Shown: piece after piece, positions 48,430 to 59,775 of the stretch
Numbering within the stretch: position 1 is the first letter of the stretch
How the letters are laid out: every line of letters starts with the position of its first letter
Source: Chrysoperla carnea
Taxonomy: Eukaryota > Arthropoda > Insecta > Neuroptera > Chrysopidae
Assembly: GCF_905475395.1 (NCBI RefSeq)
Contig: NC_058339.1
Span: 6,208,001-6,272,000 of the forward strand
Reading direction: 5' to 3'
DNA: 64,000 nt
Program-made: the position numbers and the translations under genes
The notes under the pieces: model-generated
What the model saw: only the letters and a program-made list of their open reading frames with translations
Told to the model about the DNA's origin: nothing
The model's database searches: none

Positions 48430-49960
48430 ATATTGGGGCGTTTTCAATGTGAAAGAAGGGAAACATTCAATTATTTCCCAATTATTTTAATTATTTCCCA
48501 AGTTCTACCAATTCATTCCCAAATTCTAACAGAATCCCTTCAAATATAAAGAGTCTCTAATTTGTTTGGTAACGTCTAGAATGTATTTAATATCATTCGA
48601 AACGTCCTTAATGTATTTTCCAAGTTATTTTAACACACATATCAGTCAACGGAAATAGAAATTTTTTAAAAAATTAATGCACTGTTTTTTTTACGAAGTT
48701 TCCTAAAACTGTGATTGGTTTAGACATACCTTACGTCAGACGGAAATTCTAAATAAAAGTAAAAATTCTGGAAGATTTTACTGAAAATTAGTAACACATA
48801 TTACAATTAACTAACAAAAATTCGTTTGGGCTACGTAGGTCCAGCATGTTTGTCCCAAAAACTTAAAACATCCAATTCGGACTTTGAACTCTGTAAGGTT
48901 GCCGACATCATCTATACTCTAGAATAGAAAATATAACGAATGAAAAACAATTGTTATAAAATATTGAATTGTTATTAAGGAATATTAGAAAATATAAAAT
49001 ATGGACAACTAAATAATCGTATAAGCAGGCAGCATTCATTTACACAGAATAAAGAATAATGATTTTTTTTTCTATTATAATAAATGTATAATCAAAATAC
49101 TAAAATATTGACAGATGCTTTCATCATCATGAATATGAATAAATGAATGTACAGATATAGATATATAATGTAAAATATAAATAGAATACGAAGAGAAACA
49201 AAGAATTGATTGAAAGTTTAAAATACAATTATGTCTGGTATGGGAGAGCGTTGTATCTTGGATTCGACCCATTCACAATTATATGTTTGTAAAAGTCATT
49301 AAATTTATACGGATCGAAGGTGTTCTTGTAATTTTGACGGTTTCATACAACGGAACGTCATTAGTACAGGAAAAATAGAGTATTACGGCGACAAAATATG
49401 TAACACAATGAAACTTTGTTAATTAACTTTACCTTGCCACTAAAAATAAAGATTTGACGAGCCCTACCAGAACTCAGGCACCCTATTCCCTCCCAAGAAA
49501 TGTAAGCAGTTACCAAAAAATAATGAATCAAATAAAAAAAGTTTTTGTTGATTTATGCTCACTCAATCAAATGAAAAATGATCCATCTTGTAAACCATTA
49601 GGGATAGAACAAAATTTTAAATGAGAAAATATATCCCTAATGAAAAAATTAACAACTTTTGTTTGAATGGTTTTTTCATAAAAATCACTGTTCACTCGTG
49701 AAGGCGTAACTTTGGTGTCCATTTTCTTCAAAACTGTAAAAGAATTTTGATTTGCCCTATATGATATACATAACACTTTGCCCTAAATGATATACATAAC
49801 ACTTTAATATGTATACATGTAAAATGATAATTACCAATCATTTCATTTCATTGAACAATTCATTAGTTGGATATTTTCAATAATTTATAATACATATTAT
49901 ATTAATTGTACCGTTAAGATTTGTCCAAATATTTTCACTCCAAGATCGTACCTATACAAT
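48430..49960. other. Gene-free stretch with an R1 fragment
   Basis: About 49580-49720 is a diverged minus-strand R1 piece ('ATCTTGTAAACCATTAGGGA', 'CAACTTTTGTTTGAA', 'TCACTGTTCACTCGTGA'). Nothing else is supportable. Confidence 0.45.
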
Positions 49961-49964
49961 TGGA

Positions 49965-50311
49965 TATTTCTATATCATATAATCTAGAGAGTATGATAAA
50001 AAAAACTATCTAAAATGCTTAGATAATCTTGTAGTTAATAAGAATACCATAAAAATATCATGTTATCGATGATATAAAAACAAAATTTTAATTTAATTAT
50101 GAGTTCATCGAAGATCCAGCATTTGATAAACAGGGACGACTAAATTTAGGGTATTTATGATTGAAGAGAGATATCTATATTATCAAATTTATAAGCATCA
50201 CTTGCACATAATATATTACATATTTTTGTAGTTGCGTGGTATTGTAAAGCCAAAAATAACTCATTACTTGCCTACAAATCTTTTTTACAATACTGTAGGT
50301 TTACAATCACC
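49965..50311 (+). repeat. R3 dispersed repeat, copy interrupted by a MITE
   Basis: Collinear with R3 ('TTGGATATTTCTATATCATA', 'GAGTTCATCGAAGATCCAGC', 'TAGTTGCGTGGTATTGTAAA') up to TTTACAATCACC. It resumes at 50686 with CAATCACCTTAAG, the normal R3 end. Confidence 0.75.
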
Positions 50312-50685
50312 CATTGACTTTATAGTTTTATATAGACTAAGCATCTCCTATCTTTCCGTACAGTTGGAAATGTACCAACATCTGAGGTAATTGCTTAAGT
50401 TAGGGATATTTATTTAAGAAAAAATACATTTATCAAAAGATTATAGGGAATTTATTAAAAACACATACATTGAATGTCAAATTTTTCATATCAGAAAATG
50501 TTTTACATAAAACATCATGATTTCATTGAAATTTTTTCGCTCTTTGACTCAAACAAATATACCTATCACGAATCACTTTACATTTTTTCTTACGAATCTA
50601 CAATGGCTGTACCTAAACAATTACCTCAGATGCTGGCACGCTTAAAATCATTTGACACTCGTTCTATGTATCTCTAACGTCAATG
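50312..50685. mobile_element. 374-bp MITE nested in R3, 8-bp TSD
   Basis: The element starts CATTGAC and ends GTCAATG. Its imperfect inverted ends run inward for ~95 bp and contain 'CATCTGAGGTAATTG' at about 50382 and its inverse 'CAATTACCTCAGATG' at about 50619. It interrupts R3 at CAATCACC, and that 8-bp string is duplicated at 50304-50311 and 50686-50693. The uninterrupted R3 copy at 133-607 shows the empty site. As in the 6.03-kb MITE, ends begin with CAT and the duplication is 8 bp. Confidence 0.87.
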
Positions 50686-50699
50686 CAATCACCTTAAGT

Positions 50700-51545
50700 A
50701 TGCCCTGAAAGAAATCGTTTAAATAATATTGGAAATATTTGTATGTAATAAAACTGTACACATCATTTTATATATATATGTGTTATAACATAATAAATAT
50801 TAATATGTAATGAATTATGAATTATTACATAACATAACAATAATAATTTTAATTATTATTATGTTATTGTTTAATATATTTATGTTGTACATACATAACA
50901 TTACACATAAATTTAAAATGAATTGTAACCTTTTGTTTTAGTTTACAAATTTTGTATTGAGAAGTTGAATGAACATGTCAAGGTTGTGACCAAACAAATA
51001 TTAAGGGATGAGGTTGACTGCCACATGGATATCAACATTAAAATTTATAATAATATATTATTAATGAAACAAACCAAAAAGTACGGCATGAAAACATAAA
51101 TAAAATGAGGTAATATTATATTTATACTATGAACAATCACTAATATAAAAAAGTTGGAATTTTTGTGTGGGAATGTTAATGTAACCATAGAGGAAATAAT
51201 AACGGATATCCAATAGTGAATTCAGGAATGGGTTAGGGATGTTGTGTACTGAATCAAGCTTGAATATCCAGACTGGATCAGTATTGTATTGACATCAAAA
51301 GACAACATCGTGTTCTATCTTCAGTGATAGATATTCAATCTTATACATCCTGTGAATCTATTATGATTAATAGCTCTTTGTTCCTAACCAATCAAGAATT
51401 AACTTCAAAACAAAACAGACAAAAGTTCTTGGATTTGACGTGGAGCACCATGCTCTAACTTCAGATTGGACTTAGTTCTCCGGACTGCTTTAGTCAATTT
51501 AGATTAAAGGTAAGAGGTGGAATAAAACTTTAAATTAGAAAGTTG
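50700..51545. other. Gene-free stretch
   Basis: AT-rich with an imperfect palindrome around 50795-50910 (ATTATTATGTTATTG-type sequence in both directions). No gene. Confidence 0.4.
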
Positions 51546-51552
51546 GTCCTTA

Positions 51553-51668
51553 TAAAAAAACTAACATTTTTTATTTAAAACATTGTTTCGAAAATCGTTA
51601 GCTTTCTTTGTAATGATTCTTTTTTCTAAAGCTAACGAATTTCGTAAAAATGTTAGTTTTTTTTTATA
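51553..51668. repeat. Foldback hairpin, ~40-bp arms
   Basis: 'AAAAAAACTAACATTTTTTA' ... 'CGAAAATCGTTAGCTTT' on the left and 'AAAGCTAACGAATTTCG' ... 'AAAAATGTTAGTTTTTTTT' on the right. The left arm is similar to 10.31-10.34 kb. Confidence 0.7.
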
Positions 51669-51669
51669 A

Positions 51670-52735
51670 TGTCAGAACATGATGTTTGAACTGTTGCAAT
51701 TTTATAGGCATATAGTTCACAAAAAAGGGGTTACCTGGAATGTTTTTCGGGACTTTTGAAAATGGGCAATTTTAATTTTGAGGTGTTCTTTTCGAATTTT
51801 CACTTTAATACCTCGAATCTTTGCCGCTCGCGCCGCTATATTGGAAAAATGGCGTCGAATAGCTGTTTTTTGACGATATCTTCTTTGCGAATAATTTTAC
51901 GAGGGAATGAATATCTATATACAAAATTAAACTGGCGAAAATTTCCTAAAATTTATGGCCTAGAATTCTTTTTACTGGGTAAGCGTTATTCCTTTATCAA
52001 ATTGAATTCCCCCTCTTTTCATGCTAATCGTGCTGTCTAATGACCCGTGAGTATATCTGTAATTAAGAGCAGTTTATTGAATATGCGTGAACAATAATTT
52101 TTTAATTATAAAAACGATAATAATTTTTTATCACGCTCATCATTTTTTCACTTCCATATGTAAGCTGCTTGAGCTATTTGTTATCTAGAATGAATTATAA
52201 ATAAATTGATAAACTTTTTTAGAGGTTAGAAGAAATTACTGTAAGTTTCTGTTATTATTCCAATCCAAAAGAGACAATTCAATTCAAAATTGGACTTTTC
52301 TAATCAACTTTATGCAGTGGAATTTCTATAACTCGAACATCGTAAAGTCGTAATTTTCAGTAAGTTATAATAAATACGCCATATCTCGAATTATTTAGGC
52401 ATTGTAATTCGATCAAAATGTTATTTCCTTGCGAGACCTTGTTATATATTCATACTCTGAAATCGAAAATCTGAAATTTTGAAGACGTCAAATTCATAAG
52501 TCGTAGGTAGTTCATTTCCTTTCTAAGCCGTAATTTTGGCAATTAAATGTTCTGTATCTCAAACGACTTGTTAAATACTAAACCAAAAAAACGACTTGTC
52601 GAAAACTTATTAACTCGAAATTAATTGTATACCCCTTGGCAGCCAAGTTAACGAGGATTCCACTGTACATGCAAGTAGATTGAGTAATTTTTGCAATCAA
52701 ATAAATATCTCATTCGGTTAGAAGTTTGATAACAA
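51670..52735. other. Upstream region of the first GH1 gene
   Basis: Includes a repeat segment at about 51760-52045 (shared end block with 27.2 kb; a 94-codon frame there is not a gene). I see no further exon. Confidence 0.45.
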
Positions 52736-52744
52736 TATTGTGAA

Positions 52745-52751
52745 TATATAA
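52745..52751 (+). promoter_or_regulatory. Putative TATA box of the first GH1 gene
   Basis: TATATAA-like sequence 45 nt before the ATG. It is preceded by 'AACAATATTGT', which resembles 'AACAATATCGT' at the same place before the second GH1 gene. The matching position in both paralogs supports a real core promoter. Confidence 0.5.
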
Positions 52752-52789
52752 CCGCAAAATATAGTAGATTCCGCTTACTAGAAAACAAA

Positions 52790-55700
52790 ATGTTGTGTCC
52801 AAATTTTCTGATTTTTTATTGGCTTATTGGTTTTATTCTAGATACAAAGTAAGTTTCATAAGTTATTCTAATTTATTATTTTCTCGATTAATTTTATAAT
52901 ATTGTTAGTGTATCAGGTACTTTAGTATCCCGATCAGTAAATTTTCCAAAAGATTTTATTTTTGGAGTAACAACTTCAGCGTCTCAAATCGAAGGAGCGT
53001 GGAATGAAAGTGGAAAGGGTGAAAGTAATGTTGATTATCGTACACACTTTTGTCCCGAAAGTATAAAAGATCATTCGACTGTTGATATAGCGTGTGATTC
53101 TTATCATAAAGTTAATGAAGATTTAAAAATTATTCGTGAATTGGGTGTTCAATCATATCGATTTTCATTGTCATGGGCCAGAATTTTACCGGATGGGTAA
53201 GATAATTTTTTAATCAATGCGCACAGTATGAAAAAAAATAATGAGAAAAAATCTAGTAATCGAATGATTTTGTTACGATTTGTTCGCAGCTTATCGAGCC
53301 TGCCTTTCAGTTTTTAGCAACGCAAGTGTATAGCTTGTATACTCGATGTGATAAATTTTACGTGAAACACTTACAAAGCATTTACTATTTGAAACTGACA
53401 ATTCCGGACGGACATAGCACACTATATAAGACATACGGGTTACTTTTAACACATTCGCCACGATTTCCATGAATTGCCTCGTGCGTCGAAGCTGACATAC
53501 ACACTTTTTTCTATTCCTTATCTTGTAGATAGTAATTGGGCGATCATGCTAGGTAAAGAACGGTTTTTCAACCTAATATGGTCGAAAATTGAAAAATGAC
53601 TTCCAAATTTGTACTCACTGAACCTAAATTTCGTCCTAAGTCTAACACTTTCCCGTTCGCGTACAAATTTGGGAGCTTTAAAGTCTACAACTTTTACGTT
53701 CTACGCCAAGGAAATCATATTATTTACAATTTTACTATCACGTTTTACGCCAATGAAGTGGTAGTATTTTTATTTGTATATGCGTTTTTTATGTCTAATA
53801 AAAATTGTCGACTATAAATCACGAAATTTTTACAAGGCCACAGAGAAAATGGGTAAAAATGGGTTTTCTTCTTGACTTTTTTTCTATCTCTAACAGTATT
53901 TGTATTTGTTTTAGTTTTTCGAATCATATAAATAACGATGCCATACGATACTATAATGAATTAATTAATGGTTTAATTCGGTACAATATTACACCGTTAG
54001 TTACCATTTTTCATTTCGATTATCCAGAATGTTTGCATGAAATAGGAGATTGGACAAATACAAATATTATTGAGTTTTATGTGGATTATGCAAGAGTAGT
54101 ATTTGAAACATTTGGTGATCGTGTAAAACATTGGATTACTTTTAATGAACCGCATATATTATGTACTTACATCAAAGTTAAAAAAAGTACAGTTATATTC
54201 GAAGGTTTAGAGCCATATTTATGTGCTTACACAATATTAATTGCACATGCCAAAACATATAACATGTATAAAAATGATTTCTTTGTTAATCAAAAAGGTA
54301 TGTATTTTTGTCATAATTTTGTAAAATATTTCGATATCTCAGTAACATTATATGTGTATATTATATATATTATATATATTATATAAACATTATTATATCT
54401 CATTGCATTCAATCATTAAATTAACCTGATTTTTATACTTTTTGGATCAAAATTACCCCATCCACTGAGATTCATCAAATTCCACAACCAAAATTTTTTT
54501 GCGTTTTTCTCGATTTTTTCAAAGGGTACTACCCCTTAAAAAAATTGCAAAAAATGTAAAAATTTTTTTTCTCTTCAATTTCGATAAAACTCAGTATATA
54601 AGGTAATTTTGACCCAAAAAGTACAAAAATCGGGTGCATTTGTTGACTGGTCGAATAGTTTTTGAGTTACGAACTAAAATCGATCCAAATATTGCGATAT
54701 CTCAGAAACTCTGCATCCAATCATTAAACTAACCCAATTTTGGTACTTTTTGGGCCAAAATTACCCCATCTACCGAGTTTCATCAAATTCCTAAACAAAA
54801 TTATTTTTTCGTTTTTCTCGATTTTTTCAAAGGGGCACCCCTTAAAAAAATTGCAAAAAATCGAAAAAAATTTGTTATTTCCAATTTCGATAAAACTCAG
54901 TATATAATGTACATTATTAAACTACTAACAGCAATAAAAATCCTTTGAGCTCTGATGGGCCACATCAAACAATAATCCATTAATTGTTAAAATTTTAGGG
55001 AAAATTGGTGTAGCATATGACATGGGTTGGCTAGAGCCAAAAACGAATAGTAAGGAAGATATTGAAGCAGCAAAACGTGGTTACGAATTTCAGGTAAGAT
55101 TGAACATAAAGCCTGGATAGAGCAGATAGAGCACGGGTGTGTTAGAGTAGAGTAAGTTATTGTTTTCACTTGTTCAAAAATCGCTTGATATTGAGATCTT
55201 TACAGAATATTGATACTAGAGTTAAACTTCACTAGCTTGATTTGTAGGGAATTCCATACAGGCTAGAAAAATAATATACAAGTGATAAATATCAACTTTT
55301 TACTTATAGGCAATTTTATTACAGAAATGATATACAAATTACATACTGAGCAAAATTATATCTTAATAGCATTTCTCCGGCCTGTTTTTTGTTAAGCGAT
55401 ACATTTTTAGATCGTGAGTCACAATAAATGATCAAGGAATAAGAAAAATCTCGCGATAAGACAGAAAAAACTGGCTAAAGAAATAATATATAAGATTGGA
55501 TCCCTGAAATAAATACCTATTTGAATTTCAGGTGGGTTTGTATGCAAACGCAATTTACTCAAAAGATGGAGATTTTCCAGCAATTGTTAAAGAACGTGTT
55601 GCGTACATGAGTGCCCGTCAAAACTTATCAAAATCACGATTACCAAAACTTACATCAGAGGAAATTAAATATATTCGTGGTACGGCAGACTTTCTTGCCA

Positions 55701-56642
55701 TTAATCACTACAAAACATCTTTAACATCTGAACCAACTAATGATAGTTCAACAGAAATTTCCTATGTCGTCGACACACACGTAACGGAAGAAAATGATCC
55801 ATCTTGGCCTACTGGTGAAAATGGTTGGCCTAATGTTCCTTGGGGCATGTATAAATTATTGGTTTACATTAGAGATGCATATGGAAATCCCACAGTTTAT
55901 ATAACAGAAAATGGATTCACTGAGAATTCTTTGCAAGATAATGGGCGAATCAATTTTCTTCAAGTAATTATTTAATAATAGCACATCTTTGAAATTTTCC
56001 ACAGTTGTTTATTAGGGTTTAAACACTTCGTAAAAATAATTCCACCTCTCAGGGGCGTACCTAATCCCATTTTTTAAGGCGTAGTTTTAGTCAGTTTTTT
56101 ACAAATAACAAAAAAACTATGCATCAAATAAAAAAAATTCAATTGAAAGTTCTAGCTGAAAATATTTCACAATAATCTAAGTTATTCCATTTATTAATTT
56201 AATTTTTCCTGGAAATTTCTAAGGGATACATTGAAAGTGTTTCAAATGCTATTGCGGTTGGATGTAATGTTGTTGGCTACTACGTTTGGAGTTTAATGGA
56301 CAACTTCGAATTTTCATCTGGTTATACGTAAGTTACCATACTTCAGACTTCTATAATAACATTCAAATTGATCTTTCACAGAAAGTAATTTTCGGTTGGC
56401 ATTATTTTGTAAGTATAAGACCATCCTAGTTCATATAATTGATAAATTTATTTGCCCGAAATCGAATCGTTAAAAATATCCTTTAAGTGTTTTCGTAATT
56501 ATCCTATGATATGAAAAAAAGTTATAATAATTATCTTTTCAGGGTACATTTTGGATTATATCAGACGAATTTTACCGATCCAAACCGCACTCGCACTCCA
56601 AGAGCATCTGCGATTTGGTACAGAAATTGTATAAAAAATTAA
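52790..56642 (+). CDS. GH1 beta-glucosidase/myrosinase-like, divergent paralog (7 exons, 486 aa)
   Basis: Predicted secreted GH1 enzyme of the insect beta-glucosidase/myrosinase group, which hydrolyses beta-glycosides. Exons: 52790-52848, 52909-53196, 53915-54297, 54999-55093, 55532-55963, 56224-56327, 56543-56642. All introns are GT-AG and the joined frame is 486 codons plus TAA. Residues 1-19 form a hydrophobic signal peptide. GH1 landmarks are F-P-K-D-F-I-F-G (32-39), Q46, Y-R-F-S-L-S-W (103-109), the acid/base motif T-F-N-E-P with E194, N-H-Y in exon 5, and the nucleophile motif I-T-E-N-G with E401. Length is normal for the family. Odd points: V61 replaces the Trp in the S-x-W-D motif, F150 replaces the Trp of H-W-D, and F449 replaces the Trp of N-F-E-W. 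The last two are glycone-contact tryptophans in characterised GH1 enzymes. No frameshift or internal stop was found, so the protein is probably made but may have altered activity. It is a tandem duplicate of the gene at 59.8 kb. Confidence 0.9.
53197..53914 (+). other. Intron 2 of the first GH1 gene, enlarged
   Basis: 718 bp against 128 bp in the paralog. It holds extra sequence of unknown origin (about 53230-53800, less AT-rich than typical introns here), including open frames that do not match GH1. Confidence 0.7.
54420..54920. repeat. R9 repeat inside intron 3 of the first GH1 gene
   Basis: Opposed R9 copies ('GGATCAAAATTACCCCATCC', 'GATAAAACTCAGTATATAAG', 'GTAATTTTGACCCAAAAAGT', 'TTTTTGGGCCAAAATTACCC'). 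They explain the 701-bp intron, compared with 70 bp at the same position in the paralog. Confidence 0.78.
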
Positions 56643-56730
56643 AAAACGGAAGAATTTTTACAATAGAACAGAAATGTGAAATAGGTGTAGCATATGATAT
56701 TTTTTTATTTTTTAAAAGCAATTTGTGATA

Positions 56731-56736
56731 AATAAA
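56731..56736 (+). promoter_or_regulatory. Polyadenylation signal of the first GH1 gene
   Basis: AATAAA 89 nt after the stop codon. Confidence 0.6.
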
Positions 56737-56739
56737 AGT

Positions 56740-57860
56740 TTAATTTAATTCCCAATCCTTGATCTTATTTGATAAATCATTTTTATATCAAAGTTTTCTC
56801 CAATTTTCAGTTAGTTTGAACATCTTTGATTTTTTTAAATAGAGGTATTTTATGAAAAGTTGTCGGTAAATGAAACAATCTGCCAAAATATCTTTAAATG
56901 TAACCCTTAAATCTTCATTAAGGAGTAAAAAAAAAACAAAAATGAAGAAGGTTGTAACGCTATAGAAACAAAAAAGAAGGTAACTAGCTGAAGACAAATC
57001 CGATTGAAACTTTACTAGAAAGTACGGTTTTATCACGAAAAAAATACTGTTTATTTTCTTGGCTCGTATGGAATCGCAGAAAATCTGAAATTGTCGCTTT
57101 TAATGGTATTTTTTTACTAAAAATTTTCGTCGCAAAATAATAAAAATTTAATTTAAAAAAAATTAAAGTTCATGCATAAAGTTCATAGATGGTTCATGAT
57201 TGAAAGCATATTATTGCCAGAAAATTAACACGAAAGAAATAAATAATAATGAAGGACATTTTTTTATTTTTTATTTTATAAAAATGAAAGTTGATAATAC
57301 TATAGATATGATGTGAACTGAAGGCAAATTTACAGATAATTGAATTACATCACATTTTAAAATGCGATGTTGATGTGAAAACTAAACTTTCGATAAAATG
57401 ATTGGTATTATAAAAAACAGTTATTGACTTTACTGATTGGAATACTAATACTTACTATACACACTACTTGTTCAATTGAATTATCGTTTGTACAATTACT
57501 TCCTTTATTCTTTTTGTAACTCATACTGAACATAGTCTGACAGCTAGGGTTAATAGTACGTAATAACGAACTGACACGTTAGTTTATTCAAATACAGATA
57601 AAAATCAATCCATCAAGTAATTAAAAAAAAGCGAGACCCGGTAGGAACTAGGTTCTTTTCATTCCTTCGTACATTGTAAATGTAGTACGATAAAGAAGTA
57701 GTTCCAAAAAATGTACTCGGCAAGAAATATTGTATCTTTAATTTGCTTGTTTATAAAAAAGTGAAAAATAATGCAAGTCAAATAGTAAGTTAAATAAAAA
57801 TTATAGAGTGAATCGACAGTCAGTCAAACAGTTTGAAGTGATCGGTCAAACTATTTGATT
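56740..57860. other. Spacer between the GH1 genes, no gene seen
   Basis: AT-rich. I found no GH1 remnant or other gene here. Confidence 0.5.
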
Positions 57861-57930
57861 AAACTTAGTTTATAAGGCTAATTTGACTCCAAATATTCAA
57901 GTTTTATTTGACGATAGAGCAAATAGTTTT

Positions 57931-57988
57931 CCCACACCCACACCCACACCCACACCCACACCCACACCCACACCCACACCCACACCCA
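57931..57988. repeat. (CCCACA)n minisatellite
   Basis: About ten uninterrupted CCCACA hexamers, highly unlike the AT-rich surroundings. Confidence 0.95.
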
Positions 57989-58060
57989 CTAACCCAACCT
58001 AACAAAGCCTAACCCAGCCTAACCCAGCCTAACCCAACCCAACCCAACCCAACCTAACCA
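57989..58060. repeat. Degenerate CCTAA-like tract
   Basis: Irregular units of AACCCAACCTAA / CCTAACCCAG. The insect telomere repeat TTAGG reads CCTAA on this strand, so the tract is telomere-like but too irregular to be called telomeric. Confidence 0.7.
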
Positions 58061-58064
58061 AAAA

Positions 58065-58280
58065 TTACAAAAATTGTGTTTTTTTGAATTTTTTATGATT
58101 TTTTCGATTTTTACAAATTGCAAAAAGTGTAAAAAAAGTTTTTGTTTCCGATTTCGATAAAACTAAGTTTATAAGGTAATTTTGACCCGAAAATTACAAA
58201 AATCGTGTTTATTTGATCATTAAATGAGTAATTTTCGAGATATTTTATGAAATTGCTTTGAAATGAGCGATATCTTAAAA
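58065..58280. repeat. R9 repeat
   Basis: 'GATTTCGATAAAACTAAGTT', 'TATAAGGTAATTTTGACCCG', 'AAATCGTGTTTATTTGATCA' are R9 landmarks. Confidence 0.65.
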
Positions 58281-58584
58281 TCTATTTGCTCTATCGTCAA
58301 ATAAAACTTGAATATTTGGGGGTCAAATTAGCCTTATAAACTAAGGGTTCGTATAACAAGGCTAACTTTTTACTTGACTTTATAGCAAATAAAAGCTGAT
58401 TCACAATCCAAGCCTTGGTAAACCTGGTAAACCTGGTAAACTTTGGCAAAAAAAATACTGGTCTAGTCTTGATTCCTTCGTCAGAATTACCAAATCTTGT
58501 AATGGGTATGTTCACATATGTATTTGCATCGTAATAACCGATTTCGTTGTAAGCCTTGTGTTGTATTGTAGGTAATATTACATT

Positions 58585-59051
58585 TGACACATATATAACT
58601 GATAATCAAGTATAGTACATATTATAAAATTTCCGCCTAATTGGCGCCATCACGGGTAAACAGTGATGTTTACGAAAAAATGTTTCAAACAAAAGTTGTT
58701 TAATTTTTGATAAGGAACATTTTTTACACTTTAACTTTTGTTCTATCTCAAACGGTTTACAAGATGGGTCCTACGGACCCAAGACCCAATTGACCTATGA
58801 TGCTCATTTACCCTCACTTTTTACGTCCTGAGTACGCTGTAAAAATTTCAGCTCGATATATTTTTTCGTTTTTGAGTTATCGTGTCCACAGACTAACGGA
58901 CGGACGGACGGACAACCGGAAATGGACTAATTAGTTGATTTTATGAACACCTATGACAAAATTTTTTTTTCTAGCATCATTATTTGTAATCGTTACAAAC
59001 TTGGGACTAAACTTAATATACTATGTATATTTCACATATACATGGTATAAT
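58585..59051 (+). mobile_element. R1 element, 5'-shortened
   Basis: Starts within R1 at 'CACATATATAACTGATAATC' and runs to the tail 'TATACATGGTATAA'. It lies directly against the duplicated block that precedes the second GH1 gene. Confidence 0.78.
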
Positions 59052-59270
59052 ACATTTTACAAGTCCAAATTTAAAAACCAGATTGTGTGATAAACACTTC
59101 AGTTATTTGCAATTTATCAATCAACTCAGCTAAAGTGGTTTCTATTGTTGTTTAAATTAAAGTGTGGAACTGTATCTCTTAAAATAATGTTTAGATACAT
59201 ATCACTGAATTAATTTTCTAACAAGGTTATCTAGTTTTATGATAATTCAACATTTCCTGTCTACTGACAT
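59051..59270 (+). repeat. Duplicated block, copy upstream of the second GH1 gene
   Basis: ~220 bp with ~90% match to 62740-62955. Landmarks are 'CAATCAACTCAGCTAAAGTG', 'TCTATTGTTGTTTAAATTAA', 'ATACATATCACTGA' and 'ACAAGGTTATCTAGTTTTAT'. A weaker match continues to about 59350. The pair brackets the second gene and marks the unit of a local duplication. Confidence 0.82.
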
Positions 59271-59316
59271 TTTAATATTAAGAAATTTGAATATTCAGGA
59301 ATTAAAGAAAATATAG

Positions 59317-59541
59317 TCAGTCTTTGGGACTGTCGACGGAAGTTTTTGTCCAGCAGGATGGATCAGAAGTCGTAACATGGGTAATTTCACGGGTACAAGT
59401 TCTTGGACAATCACCTAACTGTTGGGGACCATGCCACACGACTGACAGAATCAAAAGGTATCTTCCAGAGACAAGACCATAACAGTTATGAGACATTGAA
59501 TATTTAAAAGAAGGAAAATTGAATTTAACAACAATTTTCAA
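59317..59541 (-). pseudogene. Short G+C-richer open frame, origin unknown
   Basis: A 74-codon minus-strand frame in a local island of higher G+C between the duplicated block and the second GH1 gene. The C-terminal part is rich in Ser, Thr and Cys, and I recognise no domain. It may be a fragment of a retroposed transcript or an exon relic. Chance cannot be excluded. Confidence 0.2.
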
Positions 59542-59775
59542 AATATTCTAAATTTTACGTTATTTTAAGATATATTTGGTTTTAATGCATTGAAAATCCA
59601 AATCTGCTATTTAGCGATTTAAGAAAAGTACTTAATCGATATGGTAACACAGTTATTTACGGTTTTTCTCTTGCACATGCAAGTGCTGTGAGTTTATTAT
59701 CATAATTGTTTTACAAATTATAAACTTCAATATCTTATCAAAAACATCAAAAAATTTTCAACAATATCGTTGACG

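Larger units (their letters stand above)
57864..58345. repeat. ~64-bp inverted repeat enclosing a minisatellite and CCTAA-like tract
   Basis: Arms 57864-57927 and 58282-58345 are reverse complements with about three mismatches ('CTTAGTTTATAAGGCTAATT', 'TTGACGATAGAGCAAATAG'). The loop holds (CCCACA)n, a degenerate CCTAACCCAA tract, and R9 sequence. Confidence 0.85.

Noticed and set aside
53596..53817. Separate small gene in the region of GH1 intron 2
   Set aside because: It lies within intron 2 between well-supported splice sites, and has no recognisable domain and no paralog.
57931..58060. True telomere
   Set aside because: The tract is short, mixed with CCCACA, irregular and internal, and it lies in the loop of an inverted repeat between two genes.
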